DNA from: an uncultured Anaeroplasmataceae bacterium
GTDB lineage: Bacteria > Bacillota_I > Bacilli_A > Acholeplasmatales > Anaeroplasmataceae
Assembly (NCBI GenBank): GCA_934229785.1
Contig: CAKQEA010000018.1
Location: 1 to 41,520 of the forward strand
DNA: 41,520 nucleotides
Reading direction: 5' to 3'
Every line of letters starts with the position of its first letter. The first letter of the stretch is position 1. The translations under genes were made by a program, and so were the position numbers. The notes beneath the pieces are model-generated. The model worked only from the letters and a program-made list of their open reading frames with translations, was not told the DNA's origin and searched no databases. This document shows positions 23,423 to 33,056 of this stretch, one piece after another.

Positions 23423-24376
23423 ATGAATTTTTTATTTAAAATTTGGATTATAAATATAGATTTTTCAACTATCATTAGCTTTTTAATTGGAATTATTTTT
23501 GGTGCTACCTTAATTTGCTTAATTTATGCATTTTTAGTTGTGGCATCTTTAAGAAATAAAAAGTTTATTATAAAAACAGATGCAGATACCTTAACAACTA
23601 AAGAGGTTAAGGAAATGATTTTAGAAAGCCAAAAGAATTTTAAGGATAAAGATTTGATGGGCTCTAATTCTAAAATTAGTCATTGTAAGGATATTTGTAC
23701 AGGATTAGTATATGGTATTGCCACAAGATTTTATCCTAATAGCAAGTATCCACTACTTGAATTGTCTGTTGATGAGGTTTTGATTTTATCTAGCTATATT
23801 AGGAAAAGAATAGAAGAAATCCTAGATAGAAAGGTTCTAAGGCTTTTAAAAAAAATGAAGATATCAACTATTTTTGATTTAACTCAAAAAACAAATAAGG
23901 TTACATCTTCTAAGGCCTTTAAGCTTTCTAAGGAAGCTAATACTACCTTAAATGGTATAATGAAGGTAGTTAATGTTGTAAATCCAGTTTGGTGGTTTAG
24001 AAAAATTGTAATTAGTAAAACAACAGATATAATTACAGGAAAGCTTTGTATGGTTATTATAGCGGTTGTAGGTGAAGAAACATATAAAATTTATAGTAAA
24101 ACTGTATTTAAAGAAAATGTTGAAATTGAATCAAATGTTGATGCCTTGTTATCATCTATTGATAAGGATTTATATGATGCATCTGAAGAGATAAAAACAG
24201 AAAGTGAAAAAACAAAAGAGGATATTGTAATTCCAACAAATGAAATAAAGTATCGCTTTAAAAGTTATTCTTATATTCCATCAACAAATTGTGATTACAA
24301 ATCATTGTTTGATGAAAAATATCCATTAATGAAAAAAAATAATCAACAGGGGGATCAAGTAAATGAAGAAGAATAA
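23423..24376 (+). CDS. unknown membrane-anchored protein, partner position to SftA-like translocase
   Basis: I do not recognise this family. From ATG 23423 it has 317 residues: a clear transmembrane segment near the N-terminus (about 15-40, IISFLIGIIFGATLICLIYAF), a mainly helical soluble region, a second hydrophobic stretch at about 195-225 (VNPVWWFRKIV, LCMVIIAVVG), and an acidic C-terminal tail. I prefer ATG 23423 because AAAGG lies 10 bases upstream and the upstream ATG 23399 overlaps the likely -10 TATAAT (23391-23396). It overlaps the translocase gene by 14 bases, so the two are probably co-translated. Confidence 0.7.
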   Translation: MNFLFKIWIINIDFSTIISFLIGIIFGATLICLIYAFLVVASLRNKKFIIKTDADTLTTKEVKEMILESQKNFKDKDLMGSNSKISHCKDICTGLVYGIATRFYPNSKYPLLELSVDEVLILSSYIRKRIEEILDRKVLRLLKKMKISTIFDLTQKTNKVTSSKAFKLSKEANTTLNGIMKVVNVVNPVWWFRKIVISKTTDIITGKLCMVIIAVVGEETYKIYSKTVFKENVEIESNVDALLSSIDKDLYDASEEIKTESEKTKEDIVIPTNEIKYRFKSYSYIPSTNCDYKSLFDEKYPLMKKNNQQGDQVNEEE

Positions 24377-26696
24377 AACTCCAATTATAATTACTGATGA
24401 GGATGAAAAATTTTATATTCCACAAATTGATTATGGTACAACTGGTTTAATTAAGAAAAAAAGTGGATTTCAAAAAAGTAAGGTTTGTTCTCCATTTCAT
24501 GGTACAAATGTTTTAGATAAGGTTAGAATAGTTGATAATAGAGGAAGTATAGATGTTGACAACTATGATTATATTAGAAGTGATGATGAGAAACATTTAA
24601 CTGAAGATGATCTTATAAAAAAATATGGTACAAAATATCATGAATTTTCTATTTTAAATCATAATGATAAGGAAGCCTATATTGGTACTGATTATGATAA
24701 GAAGAAAGAAGAGGTTAAAAAAGAGGTTAGAAAGACTACATTCTCATTTATTGAAGATTTATTAGATGAAGAGGAAGTTATAGCACCAGTTATTGAAAAT
24801 GAATCTGAAGAGGATATCACAAATCCTGATAATGAATTTAAACTTGATATTTCAATTGACGATGATGTTCCTGCCTATGAATATAACACCTATGATAAAA
24901 AGCTGCCAAAGCCAGAACAAACCAATATTCCATCATTTTTAACAGAAAAAAATAATTATCAAGAGGATAAAAAATCAAATGATTTTAAATTTGATATTGA
25001 TGATGATTTGTCGTTTGATGCAACACCTACATTTAAGTCTCCAAAAATTGAATTTGATTCTAAAGAAGAATATTCAAATCCTGCAGTAGATAGAAATCAG
25101 ACAATTGAAGAAGCAATTATGAAGATGCAAAACCAAACAAATAATGAGCTTTATAAGCAAACAGAAAATACAAATACTATTAAAAATAATCCAAGCTCTA
25201 ATATTGAAGATGAATATTATACAAAACCTAACAAGAGTAAATATGAGGATTATTTTATTCCATATCGTTCTATATTTAAAACATCAACAGGAATAATTGA
25301 TGAGCATCCAGCTTGGCTTGAGGAGAAGAAGGATGTAATTAACCAAACACTCAAAAACTTCGGAATTGATGGTGAGGTTGTAACCTATACAAAGGGACCA
25401 GCATTCACTCGCTATGAAATTTTACTTGCTCCTGGTGTTAATGTTAAAAAGGTGAGTCAAAATTCAGATAATCTTCAAATGAGCTTGCAAGCTAAATCTA
25501 TTCGTATACAAGCTCCAATTCCTGGAAAAAATACTGTTGGTATTGAGGTTCCTAATGATGTTAGCGATGTTGTAGCCTTTGGAGATATTATTAATGAAGA
25601 ATATGTCCATGATAATAAGCCTTTAAATGTTGCGATGGGTAAAAATATTGATGGTACACCAGTTTATCAAAATATTATTGATATGCCTCATGCTTTAATT
25701 GCAGGTGCGACAAAATCTGGTAAATCTGTATCAATTAATACTATTTTGGTTTCTTTATTAATTAAAAATTCACCTGATCGTTTAAAATTAATTCTAGTTG
25801 ACCCTAAGAAGGTAGAATTATCATTTTATAATGACCTACCACATCTTGCAACTCCAGTTATTGATGATGCAGCAATGGCTACTCAGGCTTTAAAATGGGC
25901 TGTTGATGAAATGGAAAGACGTTATGATATTTTAGCTAGAACAAGAGTTAGAAATATTGATGACTATAATAAGAAAAAGATGTTAAAGCCAGAACTTGAA
26001 AACATGCCATTTATTGTAATTGTTGTTGATGAATTTAATGATTTAGTTATGCAATGTGGTGCTGAGGCTAATGAGGCTATTATTAGACTTGCTCAAAAGG
26101 CTAGAGCTTGTGGAATTCACATTATATTAGCTACCCAAAGACCTACAGTTGATGTTGTTAATGGTACAATTAAAGCAAATATTACATGCCGTATTGCCTT
26201 CCGTGTTGCATCAGATATGGATTCAAGAACTATTCTTGATGAAAATGGTGCTGAATCTCTTCTTGGTCGTGGAGATATGCTTATTAAAAATAATTCAACA
26301 CCAATTCGTGCTCAGGGTGCTTATATTTCTGATGAAGAAATTGGTGCGGTATGTGATTATATTTGTGAAAGATATGAACCAGATTTCTTATTTACTCATG
26401 ATGATTTAAAGCGTGCATTAAATAAAACACAAGGTGGTGGTAATAATAGCAAGGCTGACGTATCAGAATCTGAGGAGCTATTATATCAAATTGCAGAGGC
26501 TTGTGTTCAGCAGGGAACTTGTTCAATTAATTCAATTCAGCAGGGCTTTGGATTAGGATTTAATCGTGCCCAAAGAATTGTTCAAATTTTAGAGGAAAGA
26601 CAAATAGTTTCACCTAAAAATGGAACTAAGCAAAGAGAGATTTTAGTTGATTCTTATAAGCTACGTCAAATATTTGGGATTGATGATAATTTATGA
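24363..26696 (+). CDS. soluble FtsK/SpoIIIE-type DNA translocase, SftA-like
   Basis: 777 residues. The first 290 or so are acidic, low in complexity and have no membrane segment, unlike FtsK and SpoIIIE but like SftA (YtpT) of B. subtilis. The motor follows: Walker A GATKSGKS with K454, IVIVVDEFNDL with D556-E557, and LATQRPTVDVVNGTIKANI. A C-terminal gamma winged helix is at about 710-770 (INSIQQGFGLGFNRAQRIVQ), which reads polarity sequences on DNA. Role: moving chromosome DNA away from the closing septum. GGGGG precedes the ATG. The UGA stop overlaps the signal peptidase start. Confidence 0.92.
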   Translation: MKKNKTPIIITDEDEKFYIPQIDYGTTGLIKKKSGFQKSKVCSPFHGTNVLDKVRIVDNRGSIDVDNYDYIRSDDEKHLTEDDLIKKYGTKYHEFSILNHNDKEAYIGTDYDKKKEEVKKEVRKTTFSFIEDLLDEEEVIAPVIENESEEDITNPDNEFKLDISIDDDVPAYEYNTYDKKLPKPEQTNIPSFLTEKNNYQEDKKSNDFKFDIDDDLSFDATPTFKSPKIEFDSKEEYSNPAVDRNQTIEEAIMKMQNQTNNELYKQTENTNTIKNNPSSNIEDEYYTKPNKSKYEDYFIPYRSIFKTSTGIIDEHPAWLEEKKDVINQTLKNFGIDGEVVTYTKGPAFTRYEILLAPGVNVKKVSQNSDNLQMSLQAKSIRIQAPIPGKNTVGIEVPNDVSDVVAFGDIINEEYVHDNKPLNVAMGKNIDGTPVYQNIIDMPHALIAGATKSGKSVSINTILVSLLIKNSPDRLKLILVDPKKVELSFYNDLPHLATPVIDDAAMATQALKWAVDEMERRYDILARTRVRNIDDYNKKKMLKPELENMPFIVIVVDEFNDLVMQCGAEANEAIIRLAQKARACGIHIILATQRPTVDVVNGTIKANITCRIAFRVASDMDSRTILDENGAESLLGRGDMLIKNNSTPIRAQGAYISDEEIGAVCDYICERYEPDFLFTHDDLKRALNKTQGGGNNSKADVSESEELLYQIAEACVQQGTCSINSIQQGFGLGFNRAQRIVQILEERQIVSPKNGTKQREILVDSYKLRQIFGIDDNL

Positions 26697-27547
26697 TTAA
26701 AATTAATTTAGATGAAGAAATTAATAAAGAAGAAGTATCAAATGATGCTTGTAAAAAGCTTTTTTCAAAACTTATAATAAAACATTTGATTTATTCAGTA
26801 TTTTTTTGTATAGTATTAATATTGTCTATAATTTATAACAAAAGAGTGGGCTTTTTTTCAAAAATAATTTCTAATATTAATATTAATTTTTTTGAAATTA
26901 TTTATTATTTATTTTTATCATTAGCCTTATCTATTCATTTAAGCTTAGGAATGTTTAATTTAATCCGTTATCTAAAAATAGATAAATGGTATAACTTAAG
27001 CTATAAAATTGATAAAAAAACAGATTTATTGTCATTTATATTTTCTGTAATATCTATTATGTTTTTTATTATGATATTTATATTAACGCCATGCAATGTA
27101 AGTGGTAGATCAATGAATAAAACCTTAAATGACAAGGACAAGCTAATTGTTTCTGGTTTGTTTTATACTCCAAAGCAAAATGATATAGTGATTTTTGATG
27201 CATCAAAATATACAAACAATTCAGGTGAGCTATTTATTAAAAGGGTAGTTGCAACCAAAGGTGATGTAATATCTTATAATAATAAAACTCAAGAGTTATT
27301 TATAAATGATAAATTTGAGGAATATTTTGAATTTCATCAATTTACATTTTTAGCTTATCAATTAGATATTGAAATAAATGACAATTCATTTGTGATTCCT
27401 AATGGATATCTCATGGTTTTAGGAGATAATAGAAGTAATTCTGTTGACTCAAGGTATTTTGGCTTAATTGAAGAAAGCCAGGTTTATGGAAGAGTTTTAT
27501 TTAGAATTTATCCATTTAAAAAAATAGAAGAAGAAATTGCGAGGTAG
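26693..27547 (+). CDS. lepB: signal peptidase I
   Basis: 284 residues. Three hydrophobic segments lie at about 30-48, 65-92 and 113-133. The periplasm-side catalytic domain has Ser140 in SGRSMNKTL, general base Lys183 in FIKRVVA, and the conserved GDNRSNSVDSRYFG box. It cleaves signal peptides of exported proteins at the membrane. The N-terminal membrane part is longer than in single-pass Gram-positive SipS. The proline of the usual SMxPTL motif is replaced by lysine. ATGA overlap with the translocase gene. Confidence 0.93.
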   Translation: MIKINLDEEINKEEVSNDACKKLFSKLIIKHLIYSVFFCIVLILSIIYNKRVGFFSKIISNININFFEIIYYLFLSLALSIHLSLGMFNLIRYLKIDKWYNLSYKIDKKTDLLSFIFSVISIMFFIMIFILTPCNVSGRSMNKTLNDKDKLIVSGLFYTPKQNDIVIFDASKYTNNSGELFIKRVVATKGDVISYNNKTQELFINDKFEEYFEFHQFTFLAYQLDIEINDNSFVIPNGYLMVLGDNRSNSVDSRYFGLIEESQVYGRVLFRIYPFKKIEEEIAR

Positions 27548-27550
27548 TTT

Positions 27551-28414
27551 ATGCAAACAATTCAATGGTATCCAGGTCATATGGCCAAGGCAAAAAGAGA
27601 AATTTTAGAAAAAATTAAAATGGTTGATTTAATTATTGAGCTTAAGGATGCAAGAATACCATATTCTTCAACTAACCCTATGATTGATGAAATCGTTGGA
27701 AATAAACCTCGCTTAATTCTACTTTGTAAGGCAAGTATTGCTGATCCTAAAATTACAGAGGAATGGATGAATTATTATAAGGATAATAATATATTATCTT
27801 TAGATATTGATTCAGTAACTAATTATCACACAAGCTTAATTATTAAGTATGCTAAAATGGCTTTAAAGGATGTTTTTGAAACTAGAAAAAGAAAAGGCAT
27901 AAAATCTGAAACAATTAAAGCTATGGTCTTAGGAATTCCTAATGTTGGTAAATCTACATTTATAAATACAATTGCCAAAAGAAAGGCTGCGGCAGTTGGA
28001 GATAAGCCTGGTGTTACAAAGAGTCAAACTTGGATTAAAATAAATGATGATTTATTACTTTTAGATACTCCAGGTATTTTATGGCCTAAATTTGAAGATC
28101 AAATGGTTGGATTAAAGCTTGCGATGTGTGGGTCAATTAAGGATGAAATTTTAGATTTGGAGGGATTAACTCTAAAATCTGTTGAATATTTGATGCTTAA
28201 TTATCCAGATTTGTTAAAAAAGAGATATTCGCTTGACGAACTTAGTGATGATCCAAGCTTAGTTATTGATCAAATTGCAAAAAAACGTGGTTGCCTATTA
28301 AAGGGCGGAGTTACCGATTATTCAAGAATTTGTACTATCATAATGAATGAATTACGAGGTAATAAGATAGGAGAGATGAGCTATGAAGACCCAAGAGGTT
28401 GTGGACTTATATAA
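27551..28414 (+). CDS. rbgA: ribosome biogenesis GTPase RbgA (YlqF)
   Basis: A 287-residue circularly permuted GTPase for 50S maturation. It begins MQTIQWYPGHMAKAKRE as in the family. The motif order is G4-G5-G1-G2-G3. G1 is GIPNVGKST (K134) and G3 is DTPGI. The G4 position, NKAD in most RbgA proteins, reads CKAS (59-62), so the usual guanine-specificity residues are missing. The C-terminal helical RNA-binding domain is intact. It starts three bases after lepB and overlaps rnhB by 32 bases. Confidence 0.94.
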   Translation: MQTIQWYPGHMAKAKREILEKIKMVDLIIELKDARIPYSSTNPMIDEIVGNKPRLILLCKASIADPKITEEWMNYYKDNNILSLDIDSVTNYHTSLIIKYAKMALKDVFETRKRKGIKSETIKAMVLGIPNVGKSTFINTIAKRKAAAVGDKPGVTKSQTWIKINDDLLLLDTPGILWPKFEDQMVGLKLAMCGSIKDEILDLEGLTLKSVEYLMLNYPDLLKKRYSLDELSDDPSLVIDQIAKKRGCLLKGGVTDYSRICTIIMNELRGNKIGEMSYEDPRGCGLI

Positions 28415-29090
28415 ATTTGAAGAGGAATTGTATGATTCTGGCTATCATATAATATGTGGTTGTGATGAAGCTGGTCGTGGTCCTATTGCTGGTCCTGTAT
28501 GTGTAGCTAGTTGTATCCTCCCTCCATTTTTAAGAATTAAGGGATTAAATGATTCTAAAAAGCTATCTAGTAAAAAAAGAGAAGAGCTTTATAAAATAAT
28601 TGTCAAAGAAGCAATTGCCTATAAGGTTGTTTTTATATCGGTTGAGGATATTGACAAAATGGATATTTATCAAGCAACAAAAAAGGGTATGATAGAGGCA
28701 ATTACTTCCTTAGATGTTACTCCTGATTTTGCACTAATTGATGCAATGCCACTTGCTGAATTAGAGCTTGAGCATAAATCGATTATTCATGGTGATGCCT
28801 TATCAGCTTCAATTGCGGCAGCTTCTATACTTGCTAAAGTCACAAGAGATGCATATATGGAAAAAATGGATATTAAATACCCCAACTATGGCTTTAAAAA
28901 TCATAAAGGATATGGTACGAAAATGCATTTTGAAGCATTAGAAAAATATGGACCATGTCCAATTCATAGAAAAACATTTTATCCTGTTTCAAAGTATTAT
29001 TCAAAACAGTTATCACTAGATTTATCTAATGATGAATTTGGAAAAACTAATGATTTAGATAATAAAACAACAAAGCTAGATAACAAATAG
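28383..29090 (+). CDS. rnhB: ribonuclease HII
   Basis: 235 residues; cleaves RNA in RNA-DNA hybrids, including single ribonucleotides. Catalytic carboxylates are D28-E29 in CDEAGRGPIAGP, D120 in LIDAMP and D138 in HGDALSASIAAASILAK. A hydrophilic tail of about 25 residues follows the core. AGGAGA lies 8 bases before the ATG, inside rbgA. The rbgA-rnhB pairing is common in Bacillota. Confidence 0.96.
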   Translation: MKTQEVVDLYKFEEELYDSGYHIICGCDEAGRGPIAGPVCVASCILPPFLRIKGLNDSKKLSSKKREELYKIIVKEAIAYKVVFISVEDIDKMDIYQATKKGMIEAITSLDVTPDFALIDAMPLAELELEHKSIIHGDALSASIAAASILAKVTRDAYMEKMDIKYPNYGFKNHKGYGTKMHFEALEKYGPCPIHRKTFYPVSKYYSKQLSLDLSNDEFGKTNDLDNKTTKLDNK

Positions 29091-29111
29091 ATTTATATAA
29101 TTAAAAGAACT

Positions 29112-29142
29112 AGGTTTATATTTATTGTAAACCTTTATTTTT
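29112..29142 (+). terminator. terminator after rnhB
   Basis: AGGTTTA (29112-29118) pairs with TAAACCT (29128-29134), followed by TTATTTTTT. It closes the run from the unknown membrane gene to rnhB. Confidence 0.75.
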
Positions 29143-29217
29143 TGAGTTTTAAAATTAATTTTGAATAAAAAACATAAAATATATATATTTTATATTAGGA
29201 TGCATAATTTTTTTTAA

Positions 29218-29246
29218 TTGACAACTATAAATGTTTGAACTAATAT
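29218..29246 (+). promoter_or_regulatory. topA promoter
   Basis: A perfect TTGACA (29218-29223) with TAATAT (29241-29246) 17 bases on. The surrounding 120 bases are very AT-rich, with no other feature I can support. Confidence 0.7.
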
Positions 29247-29272
29247 AAAATATATAATAGTGGAGGTATGTT

Positions 29273-31717
29273 ATGCAAAAGGTAATAATTGTTGAGTCAC
29301 CAAGTAAATCTCATACAATATCATCATATTTAGGTACTGGATATGAGGTTTTATCCTCAAAGGGGCATATTTGTGATCTTGCAACCTCAGGAAAAGATGG
29401 ACTTGGTATAGATATTAATAACGGATTTATTCCAACCTATAAGATAATGAAGGACAAAGAAGATTTAGTTAAAAAATTAATTAAGGCGTGTAAGGGTAAA
29501 GAGGTTTACCTTGCAACCGACCCCGATCGTGAAGGAGAGGCTATTGCCTTTCATCTTGCTAGATGTCTTGGGCTTAAATTTGATGATTTAAATAGAATTG
29601 AATTTCATGAAATAACAAAAACTGCAGTTGTTGATGCCTTAAAAGCTCCTCATAAAATAGATTTAAGAATGGTGGATTCTCAAGAAACAAGACGTATGAT
29701 TGATAGAATCTTAGGTTTTAAGCTTTCTAAGCTTTTACAAAGAAAGATTGGATCTAAGAGTGCAGGTCGTGTTCAAAGTGTTGCGTTACTTTTGATTGTA
29801 AATCTTGAAAAAGAAATTTTATCATTTGTACCTACAAGCTATTATGAAATGGAAGCTAAATTTAATACTTTTAAATTAAAACTAACAAAGATTAATGATG
29901 AAGAAATTAATGCTAAAAATCGAATTACTGATAGAAAAATATTAGAGGATTTAAAGGGTAGATTATTATCTTTTACTGTATCTGATATTACAAATAAACA
30001 AATAAAAAGAAATTCCTATCCAACCTATACAACCTCAACTATGCAACAGGATGCCTCTAACAAGCTTGGCTTTAATGCTACAAGAACAATGCGTATTGCT
30101 CAAAGTTTATATGAGGGTAAAAATATTGGTGAAGAAACTGTTGGTTTAATTACGTATATGCGTACTGATTCAACAAGACTTGCTGATTCATTTGTTAATG
30201 AGACAATAAACTTTATTGAGAATAATTATGGAAAGAAATATGTTGGATTTGTTAAACATAAGGACCAAAAGGGTATGCAGGATGCTCATGAGGGTATTCG
30301 TCCTACAAATATAGAAAGAACGCCTGAAAGAGTTAAAAGATATTTAACTGATGAGGAATATAAGCTTTATAGCCTTATATATAAAAGAACATTAGCCTCA
30401 TTAATGAGTAGTGCAATTTTTAATTCTACTAAGGTTGAATTTACAAATACCGATTCAGTATGGGCTACAACAGGTCAGCAAATTGTTTTTGATGGATATT
30501 TAAAAATTTATGATAAAGAGGATTCTGATCAAAATGAAATGCTTCCTAATTTTGAGCTAGGAAATTCATTTAATGCTAATGAAATAAATATTTTAGATAA
30601 AGAAACTCAACCTAAAAGTAGATATACTGAAGCTTCTTTAATTAAGGATATGGAAGAAAAAGGAATAGGTAGACCATCAACATATGCTCAAACTATTCAA
30701 ACATTAAAGGATAGAGAATATATAACTGTAGAAAAGCGTTCATTAATTCCAACAAAGCAAGGAATTTTAACTACAGAAAAGCTACAGGATTATTTTAGTA
30801 ATCTTATAAATGTTGAATATACTGCTGAAATGGAATCAGATTTAGACTTAATAGCTTCAGGTGAAAAAAATAAGCTTGATGAGTTATCAGAATTTTATAA
30901 TGCGTTTACTCCTCTTCTTGATAATGCTATAGAAAATATGCCAGCAATTTATCCAATTCAAACTGATGAAATATGTCCTGTTTGTGGTAATAATTTAGTA
31001 ATTAGATTAGGAAAATATGGTGAGTTTACTTCTTGCAGTAACTATCCTGAATGCACTTATATAAAAAAGGATGAAAATGCGGCAGTTGATACAAATATTT
31101 TATGCCCTATATGTGGTAAAGCTAATTTATTTAAGCGAGTTGCGACAAAGGGAATAAATAAGGGAAAAGAATTTTATTCTTGTGGTAATTATCCAAAATG
31201 TAAGGCTATTTATAACGATGAGCCAACAAATGAGGTATGTCCAAATTGTAATGCTATGATGCTAAAGAAGGAAAATGGCGAACTATATTGCTCTAAAAAT
31301 TGCCAAAATAAGTTTATTTCAATTCCATGCCCTGAATGTGGGAAGGGTTCTTTAGTGGAAAAGGTAGCGATGCGTGGTAGTAATAGAGGTAAAAAATTTT
31401 ATGCCTGCTCAAATTATCCAAAATGTCGTACTATTTATAACGATGAGCCAACAAATGAGGTATGTCCAAATTGTGGTGCAATGATGCTAAAGAAGGAAAA
31501 TGGCGAGCTATATTGTTCTAAAAATTGTTTAAATAAGAAGGAAGAGGCAAAAGAATTTGAATTAATTTGTCCTAAATGTAATAAAGGACATATGATTAAA
31601 AGAGTTGCTACTAAGGGTAAGAATGCTGGAAATATCTTTTATGGATGCAGTAATTATCCAAGATGCAAGAATGTTTTAACTATGGAAGAATATAATAGCT
31701 TAATAACTAAGGAATAA
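29273..31717 (+). CDS. topA: DNA topoisomerase I
   Basis: An 814-residue type IA topoisomerase that relaxes negative supercoils. The N-terminal TOPRIM domain is at about 1-125 (KVIIVESPSKSHTISSYLG, ATDPDREGEAIAFHL). The active-site tyrosine is Y295 in LITYMRTDST. The C-terminal part from about residue 565 holds six four-cysteine zinc ribbons, alternating a CSNYPxC type with a short CxxC...CSKNC type. Most relatives carry three or four. Two adjacent ribbon pairs are almost identical over a 225-bp unit, so the tail has recently grown by duplication. GGAGG precedes the ATG. Confidence 0.97.
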   Translation: MQKVIIVESPSKSHTISSYLGTGYEVLSSKGHICDLATSGKDGLGIDINNGFIPTYKIMKDKEDLVKKLIKACKGKEVYLATDPDREGEAIAFHLARCLGLKFDDLNRIEFHEITKTAVVDALKAPHKIDLRMVDSQETRRMIDRILGFKLSKLLQRKIGSKSAGRVQSVALLLIVNLEKEILSFVPTSYYEMEAKFNTFKLKLTKINDEEINAKNRITDRKILEDLKGRLLSFTVSDITNKQIKRNSYPTYTTSTMQQDASNKLGFNATRTMRIAQSLYEGKNIGEETVGLITYMRTDSTRLADSFVNETINFIENNYGKKYVGFVKHKDQKGMQDAHEGIRPTNIERTPERVKRYLTDEEYKLYSLIYKRTLASLMSSAIFNSTKVEFTNTDSVWATTGQQIVFDGYLKIYDKEDSDQNEMLPNFELGNSFNANEINILDKETQPKSRYTEASLIKDMEEKGIGRPSTYAQTIQTLKDREYITVEKRSLIPTKQGILTTEKLQDYFSNLINVEYTAEMESDLDLIASGEKNKLDELSEFYNAFTPLLDNAIENMPAIYPIQTDEICPVCGNNLVIRLGKYGEFTSCSNYPECTYIKKDENAAVDTNILCPICGKANLFKRVATKGINKGKEFYSCGNYPKCKAIYNDEPTNEVCPNCNAMMLKKENGELYCSKNCQNKFISIPCPECGKGSLVEKVAMRGSNRGKKFYACSNYPKCRTIYNDEPTNEVCPNCGAMMLKKENGELYCSKNCLNKKEEAKEFELICPKCNKGHMIKRVATKGKNAGNIFYGCSNYPRCKNVLTMEEYNSLITKE
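31103..31552 (+). repeat. 225-bp tandem duplication of a zinc-ribbon pair in topA
   Basis: Two units begin at 31103 and 31328. The second half of each is nearly identical at DNA level (from TATTTATAACGATGAGCC through the CSKNC codons), while the first half has diverged. Each unit encodes one CSNYPKC-type ribbon plus one NDEPTNEVCPNC ribbon. Confidence 0.9.
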
Positions 31718-31728
31718 TTTTCTAATAT

Positions 31729-31758
31729 TTGCTTTAATGCGGCTATTTATGATATAAT
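31729..31758 (+). promoter_or_regulatory. promoter of ftsY-ylxM-ffh
   Basis: TTGCTT (31729-31734) and TATAAT (31753-31758), 18 bases apart, 25 bases before the ftsY start. Confidence 0.65.
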
Positions 31759-31782
31759 CTTTTAAAAATGGAGTGATTTTTA

Positions 31783-32751
31783 ATGGGCTTTTTTGATATT
31801 TTTAAAAAAAAGGATAAAAATAAAAGTAAGAAGTATAAGCTTGGATTACATAAAACACGTGAGGGTGCCTTATCTACCTTAAAAGAAGTTTTATCTAAGA
31901 GTAATAAAATAGATGATAACCTTTTTGATTCATTAGAAGAAATTTTTATTATGGCTGATATTGGCGTTGATACTGTTGTTGACTTTATTGATGACTTGAA
32001 AAGTGAGGTTCAAAATAAAAAAATAACTGATCCATTAGAGTTGCAAGAGCTTATTATGGACAAGATGTTTGAAATATATCTTAATGGTGAGATTGTAAAT
32101 GCTAACCTTAATTTAAATCCAAATGGTCTATCTGTAATATTATTTGTTGGAGTTAATGGTGTTGGAAAGACAACCTCAATTGCTAAAATAGCTAATCAAT
32201 ACAAAAAAGAAGGGAAGAAGGTATTACTTGCAGCTGGAGATACCTTCCGTGCTGGTGCTATTGCTCAGCTTGATGTTTGGGCTAAAAGAGTTGGCGTTGA
32301 TATTGTGACTAAGCCAGATGGCTCTGATCCATCATCTGTAATGTATGATGCTATTAAGAAGGCTAAGGCTGAGAATTATGATATTTTATTATGTGATACT
32401 GCAGGTAGATTACAAAATAAGGTTAATTTGATGAATGAGCTTTCTAAAATGAAAAGAGTTTTACAAAAGGAATGTCCTGATGCACCTCATGAAACATTGC
32501 TTGTTATTGATGCAACTACAGGTCAAAATGGAATGTCACAGGCAAAAGCCTTTAAAGAGGCAACGGATGTTACTGGTATAATTTTAACAAAGCTTGATGG
32601 TACCTCAAAGGGAGGTATAGTTCTTGCAATTAGACATGAAATGGGTATTCCAATTAAATATATTGGTTTAGGTGAAGGCATGGATGATCTTGAGGTATTC
32701 GATATTGAACAATATCTATATGGATTATTTGCTGATTTTTTTGAGGAATAA
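31783..32751 (+). CDS. ftsY: signal recognition particle receptor FtsY
   Basis: A 322-residue SRP GTPase. A short lysine-rich start (FDIFKKKDKNKSKK) replaces the long acidic A domain, as usual in Gram-positives. The N domain (about 20-110) and G domain follow: GVNGVGKTT with K129, DTFRAGAIAQLD, DTAGRLQ, TKLDGTSKGG. It docks SRP-ribosome complexes at the membrane. Next come ylxM and ffh, the other SRP proteins. Confidence 0.97.
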   Translation: MGFFDIFKKKDKNKSKKYKLGLHKTREGALSTLKEVLSKSNKIDDNLFDSLEEIFIMADIGVDTVVDFIDDLKSEVQNKKITDPLELQELIMDKMFEIYLNGEIVNANLNLNPNGLSVILFVGVNGVGKTTSIAKIANQYKKEGKKVLLAAGDTFRAGAIAQLDVWAKRVGVDIVTKPDGSDPSSVMYDAIKKAKAENYDILLCDTAGRLQNKVNLMNELSKMKRVLQKECPDAPHETLLVIDATTGQNGMSQAKAFKEATDVTGIILTKLDGTSKGGIVLAIRHEMGIPIKYIGLGEGMDDLEVFDIEQYLYGLFADFFEE

Positions 32752-32753
32752 AA

Positions 32754-33050
32754 ATGGATATTTCAAATAGAGAAGAAATAATAGAGCTTTATGATTTATA
32801 TGGTGGTCTTTTAACCGATAAGCAGCGTTTGTATTTTGAGGATTACTACTATATGGATTTATCTATAACAGAAATTGCCCAAAATTATTCTATTTCAAGA
32901 AATGGAGTATTTGATCAGTTAAAGAGAACAACAAAGCTTTTGGAAGAATATGAAAGTATTTTAATGTTAAAAAATAAGTTTAAGAAAATTGAATTATTAG
33001 AAATTGATTCATCTCTTAAGGAAAAAGTATTAAATATCTTAAAGGAGTAA
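32754..33050 (+). CDS. ylxM: YlxM-family SRP-associated helix-turn-helix protein
   Basis: 98 residues. The sequence LLTDKQRLYFEDYYYMDLSI, then EIAQNYSISRNGVFDQLKRT, is the UPF0122/YlxM signature: a sigma-region-4-like helix-turn-helix. YlxM modulates SRP GTPase activity in streptococci. It lies two bases after ftsY and six before ffh, as in other Bacillota. Confidence 0.93.
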   Translation: MDISNREEIIELYDLYGGLLTDKQRLYFEDYYYMDLSITEIAQNYSISRNGVFDQLKRTTKLLEEYESILMLKNKFKKIELLEIDSSLKEKVLNILKE

Positions 33051-33056
33051 TAAAAT

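Noticed and set aside
26149..26409. Alternative frame inside the FtsK-type gene
   Set aside because: Fully contained in the conserved motor domain in another frame; composition is an artefact.
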